A DNA stretch of 51,776 nt, taken from positions 1 to 51,776 of the forward strand of contig DATKBW010000102.1 in the NCBI GenBank assembly GCA_035513575.1. The letters run 5' to 3'. Made by a program: the position numbers and the translations under genes. This document shows positions 32,332-39,564 of the stretch, one piece after another (positions within the stretch are counted from its first letter, which is position 1; every line of letters starts with the position of its first letter). Under the pieces are notes generated by a model. The model worked only from the letters and a program-made list of their open reading frames with translations. It searched no databases and was not told where the DNA came from. The stretch comes from JAHWKI01 sp035513575. Lineage in GTDB: Bacteria; Gemmatimonadota; Gemmatimonadetes; Longimicrobiales; RSA9.

Positions 32332-33537
32332 GTGCGCGCGATCCGCTTCCACTACCGTCCGCTCCGCTACCTCGCCACGCGCGTGGCATCGCGGCGCCTG
32401 CCCACCGCGGGGCTGGGGCGGCTCGGGTTCGTGCGCCTGGATGACGTGGAGCCCCCGGTGCTCCCCGGCCCGGACTGGGTGCGGGTGGAGTCCCGGCTGA
32501 GCGGGATCTGCGGCAGCGACCTGGACGTCATCACGGCCCACGACTCCTTCACCCTCGAGCCCTTCGGCGCCTACCCGTTCACGTTCGGCCACGAGATCGT
32601 CGGGAGCGTGGCGGACGCGGGGGCGGGCGTCGGGCGGTGGAAGGCGGGCGACCGCGTGGTCGTGAACCCGATGCTGAGCTGCCTGCAGCGGGGCGGGTCT
32701 CCCTGCGGCGCGTGCGCCCGCGGGGACTACGGCCTCTGCCGCCGCGTGGGTGATGGGACGGGGTCCATGGTCGGCTACAGCACGGTGACGGGCGGCGGGT
32801 GGTCCCGCTACCTCGTCGCCCACGAGTCCCAGCTCCACGACCAGGGCGACATCCCCGACGAGGTGGCGGTCCTCACCGACCCCTTCGCCTCCGCGGCCAA
32901 GGGCGTCCTCCTGGAGCCGCCCGGCGAGTCGGACACGGTCCTGGTCCTGGGCGCCGGCACCATCGGTCTGCTCGCCGTCCGGGCGTTGCGGCTGACGGGG
33001 TGGACCGGCGGGATCGCCGTCTCCGCGCGGCACCCCTTCCAGGCCGAGAAGGCCCGCGTGGCCGGCGCGGACACCGTGGCGCGCTCGGAGCGCGAGCTCT
33101 TCCGCTGGGCCGTGGGGCTACCGGACGCCCGGCTGTACAACCCCACCCTGGCCCCGCGCTTCGTGGAGGGCGGTCCCTCCCTGGTCTATGATACCGTCGG
33201 GACCGCGTCGTCCGTCCGGCAGGCGCTGTCCCTCACCCGCGAGGGCGGCCGCGTCGTGCTCATCGGCGCGGCGGGGAAGATCGATGTAGACTGGACCCGG
33301 GTATGGAACCGCCAGATCCGGGTGGCCGGGATCTTCGCCTACGGGCGCGTCCCGTGGAAGGGCGAGCGCCCGGACATCTACGATGTCGCCCTGGAGCTGA
33401 TCCGTGCGGGCGGCCTGGAGGACCTCGGGCTGCTCACGCACGTTTTCCAACTGGAGGAGTATCGTGACGCCATCGCCGTCGCCCTCGGAAAGTCAGACCA
33501 TGCCAGCATCAAGGTCGCTTTCCGCCCCGGCCACTGA
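32332..33537 (+). CDS. Zinc-containing threonine/sorbitol dehydrogenase-like MDR enzyme
   Basis: A 401-residue NAD(P)-dependent zinc dehydrogenase. Catalytic zinc residues are intact (GICGSDLD and FGHEIVG), as is a structural zinc lobe (CLQRGGSPCGACARGDYGLC). The Rossmann motif is LVLGAGTIGLLAV. GTG 32332 is the assumed start; the first 25 residues are Arg/Tyr rich and unlike usual family members. The gene overlaps the following alpha-oxoamine synthase by 38 bases, so the two products probably act in sequence. A threonine dehydrogenase/2-amino-3-ketobutyrate ligase pair would fit, but substrate specificity cannot be read from the sequence. Confidence 0.83.
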   Translation: MRAIRFHYRPLRYLATRVASRRLPTAGLGRLGFVRLDDVEPPVLPGPDWVRVESRLSGICGSDLDVITAHDSFTLEPFGAYPFTFGHEIVGSVADAGAGVGRWKAGDRVVVNPMLSCLQRGGSPCGACARGDYGLCRRVGDGTGSMVGYSTVTGGGWSRYLVAHESQLHDQGDIPDEVAVLTDPFASAAKGVLLEPPGESDTVLVLGAGTIGLLAVRALRLTGWTGGIAVSARHPFQAEKARVAGADTVARSERELFRWAVGLPDARLYNPTLAPRFVEGGPSLVYDTVGTASSVRQALSLTREGGRVVLIGAAGKIDVDWTRVWNRQIRVAGIFAYGRVPWKGERPDIYDVALELIRAGGLEDLGLLTHVFQLEEYRDAIAVALGKSDHASIKVAFRPGH

Positions 33538-34804
33538 TCTCGCCGGCTACACCCGCGACCCCTTCCACGGCTTCTTCGATGGACGAAGCGTGGACGAGCT
33601 GGTGGGGGAGGGGACGCTGCTGGACACCCCCGCCGTCCGGCGCTGGTTCGACCTGATGCAGCGGGGGCTCCCCCAGTCCCTGTACACCTACCAGCTCCCG
33701 CTCAGCCGCGCCGCTCGACCGGAGTCCGGCGCCCTCGGCCGGGACCTCCTCATGTTCTCGTCCTACAGCTACCTCGGCCTGATCGGCGATCCGCGCATCG
33801 CCCGTGACGTGGCCGAGGCGGTGGAGCGGTACGGGACCTCCACCGGCGGGGTCCGGTTGCTCACGGGCACCCTCGAGCTGCACCACCACCTGGAGGCCGA
33901 GCTCGCCGCGTTCCTCGGCACCGACGCGGCCGCCGTCTTCAGCTCGGGCTACGACGCCAACATCGCCGCCATCACCTCCCTCTTCGGCCCGGGCGACTGG
34001 GCGATCCTGGACCAGTACGCGCACCAGAGCATCCAGGACGGCTGCCGCATGGCCGGCGTGGACGTCCGGCCGTTCCGCCACAACAACATGGAGGACCTGG
34101 AGCGGCGGCTGAAGCAGGCCAGGAATCGCCACACGAAGCGCGTGCTGGTGGCCGTCGACGGCGTCTTCTCCATGGACGGGGACCAGGCGTGCCTGGCCGA
34201 GATCATCCGCCTCAAGGAGAAGTACGGCGCCTTCCTGCTCGTGGACGAGGCCCACGCCCTCGCCGCCATCGGCGAGCGGGGCCGCGGCACCTGCGAGGCG
34301 CAGGGGATCGACCCGGGCCGCATCGACATCATCACGGGCTCCCTCTCCAAGGGGATCCCCTCCTCCGGCGGGTTCGTGGCGGGATCCGCTGCCCTCAAGA
34401 TCTACGTCCAGCACGGCTCCGCGCCCTACATCTTCAGCGCGGCTCTCACCCCCGCCAACGCCGCCGCGGCCCTCTCGGCGCTCCGCGTGCTCCGGGAGGA
34501 CCCGTCCATCATGGATCGCGTCCGCGACAACGCCGCCCGGCTCCGCGCGGGCGTCGAATCCCGCGGCCTCGACACCGGCGCTTGCGAATCCCCGGTCGTC
34601 CCGCTCCTCCTGGGCGACGAGTGGCGCGCCTACCGCTGGGCCCGCCGCATGCTCGACGATGGCATCTTCGTCTCCGCGGTCGTCTATCCCGCCGTGGCGC
34701 CGGGCATGGCCCGCCTCCGCCTCTGCGCCACCGCGGCCCACCGCCCCGAGCACTTCGATCGGCTGTTCGCCGGCATCGATGACTGCCTGGAGGACATCGG
34801 GTGA
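33500..34804 (+). CDS. Alpha-oxoamine synthase (KBL/BioF/SPT-like)
   Basis: A 434-residue PLP enzyme joining an amino acid to an acyl-CoA, or the reverse. The PLP lysine is Lys284 in TGSLSKGIPSSGG; VDEAHALAAIGERGRG and YGTSTGGVRLLTG are family blocks. About 70 extra N-terminal residues (YTRDPFHGFFDGRSVDELVG and onward) precede the catalytic fold, making it longer than BioF or KBL and nearer to serine palmitoyltransferase size. ATG 33500 is chosen. GTG 33464 with a perfect GGAGG 6 bases upstream is a real alternative; both lie inside the upstream gene. Candidate roles: 2-amino-3-ketobutyrate CoA ligase with the upstream dehydrogenase, or sphingoid base synthesis. Confidence 0.83.
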   Translation: MPASRSLSAPATDLAGYTRDPFHGFFDGRSVDELVGEGTLLDTPAVRRWFDLMQRGLPQSLYTYQLPLSRAARPESGALGRDLLMFSSYSYLGLIGDPRIARDVAEAVERYGTSTGGVRLLTGTLELHHHLEAELAAFLGTDAAAVFSSGYDANIAAITSLFGPGDWAILDQYAHQSIQDGCRMAGVDVRPFRHNNMEDLERRLKQARNRHTKRVLVAVDGVFSMDGDQACLAEIIRLKEKYGAFLLVDEAHALAAIGERGRGTCEAQGIDPGRIDIITGSLSKGIPSSGGFVAGSAALKIYVQHGSAPYIFSAALTPANAAAALSALRVLREDPSIMDRVRDNAARLRAGVESRGLDTGACESPVVPLLLGDEWRAYRWARRMLDDGIFVSAVVYPAVAPGMARLRLCATAAHRPEHFDRLFAGIDDCLEDIG

Positions 34805-34817
34805 CGCCGCGCGGGCT

Positions 34818-35996
34818 CTAGAAGTACGTCGCGATGCTGAACAGGAGGGCGGCGGTCTCGGCCGGAGAATTGAACCGGTCCCGTTCCCGCCCCCGGGTGT
34901 ACTCGAGCTTGAGCACGGTGTCGGGGGTCGGGCGGAAGTTGAACCCGGCGCTCACCCGCGCCACTCCGTCTCCTGCCCGGTCCTGGTCGAAGTCCACCGC
35001 GTCGAAGCGGACCTTGGCGGAGATGGTGGAGTTCGGCATGGTGGCCGGGACCCCTCTCAGGAAGGGGTACTCGATGTCCACGTAGCCGCCGGCCTGCCGG
35101 CTGGCCGCGATGCTCTCGAGCGAGGCCGGGATGTCCAGCCGGACCAGCGCGGCCTCTGCGGTGATCTGGAACCCGGCCGCTTCCGTCTCCACGTCCGCCA
35201 CGGCCACCGTCAGGTCGCGGCGCTCGTCCACGGCCTCGCCGTCCAGCGCGAAGACGTTCCACGCGCCGTGATGGGCGGAGACGCCCAGCTCGTGGCCGGC
35301 CCGCGGGCTCCAGGCCAGGCGGCCGACCACGGCGGGCGAGCTGTTCTGGTCCTCGAAGTTGCCGCGGCCGGCGGCGAGGCGGGTGCCCTCGGGGGACTCG
35401 AAGACGAGCCCGTCGTCGAAGCCGTTGGTCGCGTAGATCTCGTAGGTCACGCGGGCCTGCCCCCGGAGCCCGATGGTGCCCAGGGCGCCGAACCCCGGCT
35501 CGGAAAGCGCCACGCCCAGCAGCTCCGTGGAGACGAGCGGCCGATCGGTGAACGGGTTGAGGGGGCTGTCGTGGGCCAGGTTGAAGCGGCCCAGCGGGGA
35601 GAGGATGACGCCGCCGCGGAGCGTGAACGCCGGGTGGATGATCAGGTCGATCGCCGCGAACTCCAGCGTCAGCTCCTCGCCACCTTCCTCGATCTCCAGC
35701 TCCGCGCCGATCCGGACGAAATCGCTCACCCGGGTCGCCGTGAACAGGTTGAACCGCTTGGCGACGAACCCGGCCTCCTCCCTCACGCCATCGGCCCGCG
35801 CGTAGCGAGCATGGGCCTCGGCGTAGCCGCCGATGGCGGTGCGGCCGAGGAGCCGCCCGAGGTACGGCCGGTCATAAACGCCGCCGGTGACGAACGGCCG
35901 ATCGGCCGTGTCCGCCGGCTCCTGGGCCATGACCCCCGGCGAGAGCACCAGTCCGGTGACGAGCACCGCGAGCCCCAAACGCAACGGTCGCCTCAT
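34818..35996 (-). CDS. Outer-membrane beta-barrel of the Rieske operon
   Basis: A 392-residue exported protein: the signal peptide ends near VMAQ, followed by amphipathic strands (GGYAEAHARYARAD, then FNLFTATRVSDFVRIGAELE) and a C-terminal FSIATYF typical of outer-membrane barrels. It resembles phosphate-selective porin O/DcaP-type barrels in length and in conserved RFNLFTA and GRFNLAHDSPLN blocks, but the substrate is unknown. ATG 35996 overlaps the Rieske gene stop (ATGA). Last gene of the minus-strand di-haem/Rieske/barrel operon; converges on the alpha-oxoamine synthase gene with 13 bases between stops. Confidence 0.8.
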   Translation of the reverse strand: MRRPLRLGLAVLVTGLVLSPGVMAQEPADTADRPFVTGGVYDRPYLGRLLGRTAIGGYAEAHARYARADGVREEAGFVAKRFNLFTATRVSDFVRIGAELEIEEGGEELTLEFAAIDLIIHPAFTLRGGVILSPLGRFNLAHDSPLNPFTDRPLVSTELLGVALSEPGFGALGTIGLRGQARVTYEIYATNGFDDGLVFESPEGTRLAAGRGNFEDQNSSPAVVGRLAWSPRAGHELGVSAHHGAWNVFALDGEAVDERRDLTVAVADVETEAAGFQITAEAALVRLDIPASLESIAASRQAGGYVDIEYPFLRGVPATMPNSTISAKVRFDAVDFDQDRAGDGVARVSAGFNFRPTPDTVLKLEYTRGRERDRFNSPAETAALLFSIATYF

Positions 35997-36427
35997 GCAG
36001 AACCCCCCGACGTCAGATCGATCTCGATGGTCCCGTCCGGGTGACTCCGGACGGGGAACGAACGGAGCGGCCGCTCCGCCGGACCGCGCAGGACCCGCCC
36101 GCCACGGTCGTAAGTGGAGCCGTGGCACGGGCACTCGAGCCGCGCGCCCTGGATCTCCACGGTGCAGCCGAGGTGCGTGCAGATCGGACTCAGCGCCGCG
36201 TAGCCCCCCTCGGTGGAGAGCACGTACACCTGCGCGCTGAACCCGTCCGGCTGGAGCCGCAGGAAGCCGCCGGGACCCGCCAAACCCGGGTGCTCCGCCG
36301 GGTCCAGCCGCACCCGCCCGTCCACCGGCCGGACCCGCACCGCCACCACCGACGCGCACCCCGGCGCCAGCACGCCGGCCGCCGCCAGCGCTGCGGCCAG
36401 CCTGAGGAAGTCGCGCCTGCTCCTCAC
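35993..36427 (-). CDS. Tat-exported Rieske [2Fe-2S] protein
   Basis: A 144-residue Rieske protein. Cluster ligands are in CTHLGC (83-88) and CPCHGS (99-104), with the GPAERPLRSFPV proline loop after them. The N-terminus is a Tat signal (RSRRDFLRL) ending in PGCAS, so it may be a lipoprotein. Rieske proteins pass electrons from quinol or other donors to c-type cytochromes. No cytochrome b gene is present, so this is not a bc1 complex operon. It overlaps the genes on both sides by 4 bases (ATGA), which implies tightly coupled production with the di-haem protein and the barrel. Confidence 0.93.
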   Translation of the reverse strand: MRSRRDFLRLAAALAAAGVLAPGCASVVAVRVRPVDGRVRLDPAEHPGLAGPGGFLRLQPDGFSAQVYVLSTEGGYAALSPICTHLGCTVEIQGARLECPCHGSTYDRGGRVLRGPAERPLRSFPVRSHPDGTIEIDLTSGGSA

Positions 36428-37653
36428 CGCGACTCCACGAAATCGATCACCGCGCGCCGATCCTCCGGGGGCAGCGCCAGGAACGCCGCCCGCACGGTTT
36501 CGGCCTCGCCACCGTGCAGCCGGACCGCCTCCTCCACGCTTTGGGCGCGGCCATCATGCATCAGGAACAGGTCCCCGTTCAGGAAATCCCTGGCGACGCG
36601 CAGCCCCCAGAGCGGGGCCGTCCGCCACTCGCTCCCGCTGGCGTCCCCGTCCACCACGCCGTCGCTCAGCTCCTCGCCCATGTCGTGCAACAGCAGGTCC
36701 GAGTACAGACGCACCGGCTTGTTCGCCAGCGCCGCCACGGGATGCGCACCCGTCGTCATCTCCGGTGTGTGACAGAGCGCGCACCCGATCGCTCCGAACA
36801 CCTCCTCCCCGCGCCGCCGCACCGCCGTCATCTCGCCCGGCTTCGGCGGCGCCAGCGTCCGGAGATAGAAGGTCACCCGATGGACCACCTCCGACGGCAG
36901 CTCCGGATCCGCCACCCGGTCGAACGACTCCGTCGGCACCCCCGCGCCCAGGTTCCGGTTCTCCATCGGCAGGAAGTCCGTCGTCACCCCGATGTCGTTC
37001 AGGTACGCATCCACCACCTGCTCGAAAACCGTGCTCGCGCGACCCTTCCGCGTGAACCGACCCAGGTACGGCCCGCCGCCCGCCGGCAGCTCGTGGCCCG
37101 GCATCCATTCCGGCGCATCCACCCAGTGCGGACGCCCGGAGATGCCGTCTCCGTTCGCGTCCTCGGGGTCCGCCCTCGCCACGATCTGCTCCACCGGGAT
37201 CGCCTCGATCAGCCCGACACCGAACACCGGCGGAGGCAGTCGCAGCGACACCGGGATCCCCGTCGGAATCGCCTCCGGTTCCGCCCCCGGCAGCGCCTTC
37301 ACCTGGATCACCGGATGGTCGAACGGCTCTCCCGCCGCCAGCGCGACCAGTGGGTCCACCCGCGGTACCAGGTTCGAGAACCGCGGCTCCGGACGACCCC
37401 GGCCGTCCCCGCTGTGACAGGCCGCGCAGCTCACGTTCGTGAACAGCGGACCCAGCCCCTCGGCCGGCGAGAACGGACGCCCGAATTCCCGGTCCCCCGC
37501 CACGAACGCCGCCAGCTCCGATGGCGTCAGCCCCGGCAGCGGACCATCCAGGATGTCCACCGCCGACGGCGCTTCCGTGAGCAGCACGTCGCAGCCGAGG
37601 AGGAAGGCGCAGGCGAGGCCGAGGGCCGGTGGGCGGACGCGTCGGGCAGTCAT
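36424..37653 (-). CDS. Di-haem oxidoreductase (DHOR/thiol oxidoreductase family) lipoprotein
   Basis: A 409-residue exported di-haem c-type cytochrome. Haem sites are CAACH at 76-80 and CALCH at 291-295. Family blocks FTNVSCAACHSGDGRG, GLIEAIP, DANGDGISGRPHWV, PMENRNLGAG and MHDGRA place it among DHOR-type proteins often called thiol oxidoreductases or peroxidase-like, related to MauG/CcpA. The signal ends LLGC (Cys21), so it is likely lipid-anchored. ATG 37653 is the first codon of the operon, 38 bases from the promoter -10. The Rieske protein is a likely electron partner. Reaction unknown. Confidence 0.9.
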   Translation of the reverse strand: MTARRVRPPALGLACAFLLGCDVLLTEAPSAVDILDGPLPGLTPSELAAFVAGDREFGRPFSPAEGLGPLFTNVSCAACHSGDGRGRPEPRFSNLVPRVDPLVALAAGEPFDHPVIQVKALPGAEPEAIPTGIPVSLRLPPPVFGVGLIEAIPVEQIVARADPEDANGDGISGRPHWVDAPEWMPGHELPAGGGPYLGRFTRKGRASTVFEQVVDAYLNDIGVTTDFLPMENRNLGAGVPTESFDRVADPELPSEVVHRVTFYLRTLAPPKPGEMTAVRRRGEEVFGAIGCALCHTPEMTTGAHPVAALANKPVRLYSDLLLHDMGEELSDGVVDGDASGSEWRTAPLWGLRVARDFLNGDLFLMHDGRAQSVEEAVRLHGGEAETVRAAFLALPPEDRRAVIDFVESR

Positions 37654-37690
37654 AGTTTCGCCTCAAAGTGAGTCACGGTATGCCGAAACC

Positions 37691-37719
37691 ATAATTTAGT
37701 GCGGACTAAACTCTGTCAA
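37691..37719 (-). promoter_or_regulatory. Promoter with palindromic operator for the di-haem/Rieske operon
   Basis: On the minus strand a perfect TTGACA (-35, plus-strand 37714-37719) is separated by 17 bases from AATTAT (-10, 37691-37696), 38 bases before the ATG of the di-haem gene. The spacer contains TTTAGT-N4-ACTAAA (37695-37710), an exact 6+6 inverted repeat, AT-rich in a very GC-rich genome and placed where a bound repressor would block RNA polymerase. The size and position fit a dimeric regulator such as an Rrf2-, TetR- or MarR-type protein; the regulator itself is not in the window. Confidence 0.65.
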
Positions 37720-38054
37720 GGGGGCGCGACGCCACAGCGAACCCCTCACGCCCCGGGATCGCGGGACCCGGCCGGAACGCGGACGGCGGACGCCCCGGTG
37801 GAACGACTGTTCCAGCGGGGCGAGCGGCGCGGTGGTCGGGAGACCGGCCCGCGAGCGGATCGTGGGCTAGCGCCGACGCGCGTGCAGGCCGCGCCAGATC
37901 CTGCCGCCCCGGTCATCGGTGATGTCGAGCGATCCGTCGGGCCCTTCTTGCCGGTCCGGTGGGACGGTGGTCCGCGATCGCTACGACCAACTCTCCGGGG
38001 GACTCTCACCCCCGAGTCACCAGCCGCGGCCGCCTCCGTCCGCCCGCTCCGCCT
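37720..38054. other. 335-base gap with a broken gene remnant
   Basis: This stretch between the di-haem operon promoter and the trpE stop codon has no intact gene. Its minus strand contains a short sugar-dehydrogenase-like remnant (see 37867-37980); the remainder is unrecognised. Confidence 0.5.
37867..37980 (-). pseudogene. C-terminal remnant of glucose/sorbosone dehydrogenase-like protein
   Basis: In one minus-strand frame the sequence reads GPDGSLDITDDRGGRIWRGL followed by HARRR and a TAG stop at 37867-37869. This matches the last beta-propeller blade of soluble glucose/sorbosone dehydrogenases (APDGSLYVSDDxGGRIWRxxY). No upstream part of such a protein is visible in any frame, so only the end survives. 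The match is short but the DGSL-DD-GGRIWR pattern is distinctive. Confidence 0.45.
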
Positions 38055-39554
38055 TCACGGCCCCGGCGGCTCGACGGCCCCGAGGGCCGCCAGCACCGCC
38101 CGCGCCTTCGACAGCGTCTCCTCGTATTCACGCCCCGGATCGGAGTCGGCCACGACGCCGGCGCCCGCCTGGATCCACGCCCGTCCGCCGGCGGCGACGA
38201 GCGTGCGGATGGCGATGGCGGTGTCCATGGCGCGGCCGCCATACGCGAAATAGCCGACCGCGCCGGCATACGGCCCCCGGCGCGTGGGTTCGAGCTCGTC
38301 GATGATCTCCATGGCCCGAACCTTGGGCGCGCCGCTGACGGTGCCGGCGGGGAAGGTCGCGCGGAAGGCGTCCATGGCGGTGAGCCCGTCCCGGAGCCGT
38401 CCGGTCACGCGGCTGACCATGTGGTGCACGTGGGAGTAGCGCTCGACGGTCATGAAGTCAGGGACGCGGACGGACCCGTACTCGGCCACGCGTCCCACGT
38501 CGTTGCGGCCCAGGTCCACCAGCATGAGGTGCTCGGACCGCTCCTTGGGATCGGCCATCAGCTCCGCGGCCAGCGCCCGGTCCTCCGCCTCGGAGCTCCC
38601 GCGGGGGCGGGTCCCGGCGATGGGGCGGACCGTCACCTCCCCGTCCTCCACCCGTACCAGCACCTCCGGCGAGGCACCGGCGAGCACGACGCCGTCGAGC
38701 TCGAGGTAGTACATGTAGGGGGACGGGTTCACGGACCGCAGCGCCCGGTACAGGTCGAAGGGCCGCGCCCGGAGCGGCACTTCCAGCCGCTGGCTCAGCA
38801 CCACCTGGAAGGCGTCGCCGGCGGCGATGTACTCCTGGATCCGGCGGACGGCGCCCTCGAACGCGCCGCGCGTGAAGCCACTCTCCACCGCCACCGGCGG
38901 CGCCGTCGCCGAAAGCCGCAGCGGCGGCGGGGCGGGGGTCGCGGCGAGGGTGGCCAGGACGTCGTCGATGCGCGCGATCCCGTCGTCGTAGCGCCGCCGG
39001 AGCGCCGCCCCGGCCGCCCCTGCCACGTCCACCGCCGCCATGACGTGGGCGCGGCCGTAGAGCATGTCGATGGCCACCACCACGTCGGTCATCATCAGGA
39101 TGGCCTCGGGGATCCCCGTGTCGTCCGCCGGGCCGGCCGGCAGGCGCTCGAGGGTGCGGACGACGTCGTATCCGAGGTATCCTACAGCGCCGCCGAAGAA
39201 GCGCGGGGTTCCGGGCGGCGTCACCGGCCGCCGGGCGGCCACGAGCGTCTCGAGATGGCCGAGGGGGTCGTCGCTGGCGACGGCGTCGCTCCAACCGGCA
39301 TCCGGGCGCCACGTCCGGATGCCGCCGCCGGCGTCGAGGCGCCAGGCCTCGCGGGGACGGGTCCCCAGAAAGGTCCAACGGGCCCACGTCTCGCCCCCCG
39401 TGACCGACTCCAGCAGGAAGGAGAAGGGCGGGCGCGACAGCTTGGCGTAGGCGGTGACGGCGGTCTCGGTGTCGAAGGGGACCACGCGGGATACCACCAC
39501 GAGGTCGCCCTCGCGGGCGAGGCGGGTGAACGTGTCGAAATCGGGTCGGATCAT
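38055..39554 (-). CDS. trpE: Anthranilate synthase component I
   Basis: A 499-residue chorismate-utilising enzyme making anthranilate for tryptophan. The C-terminal catalytic block is complete: IAAGDAFQVVLSQR, NPSPYMYYLEL, PIAGTRPRGSSEAEDRALA, HLMLVDLGRNDVGRV, TFPAGTVSGAPKVRAMEIID and the final AGAGVVADSDPGREYEET. The N-terminal allosteric region has PVTAYAKL-like TAVTAYAKLSRPPFSFLLES, with the LLES motif of tryptophan feedback sites. The usual partner trpG is not adjacent. ATG 39554 shares bases with a possible start of the divergent hydantoinase gene. Confidence 0.95.
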   Translation of the reverse strand: MIRPDFDTFTRLAREGDLVVVSRVVPFDTETAVTAYAKLSRPPFSFLLESVTGGETWARWTFLGTRPREAWRLDAGGGIRTWRPDAGWSDAVASDDPLGHLETLVAARRPVTPPGTPRFFGGAVGYLGYDVVRTLERLPAGPADDTGIPEAILMMTDVVVAIDMLYGRAHVMAAVDVAGAAGAALRRRYDDGIARIDDVLATLAATPAPPPLRLSATAPPVAVESGFTRGAFEGAVRRIQEYIAAGDAFQVVLSQRLEVPLRARPFDLYRALRSVNPSPYMYYLELDGVVLAGASPEVLVRVEDGEVTVRPIAGTRPRGSSEAEDRALAAELMADPKERSEHLMLVDLGRNDVGRVAEYGSVRVPDFMTVERYSHVHHMVSRVTGRLRDGLTAMDAFRATFPAGTVSGAPKVRAMEIIDELEPTRRGPYAGAVGYFAYGGRAMDTAIAIRTLVAAGGRAWIQAGAGVVADSDPGREYEETLSKARAVLAALGAVEPPGP

Positions 39555-39564
39555 GGAGCCGCGA

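Noticed and set aside
37699..38253. Plus-strand frame across the gap upstream of trpE
   Set aside because: It runs antisense into trpE, has no ribosome-binding site and no recognisable domain; the minus strand holds a dehydrogenase remnant instead.
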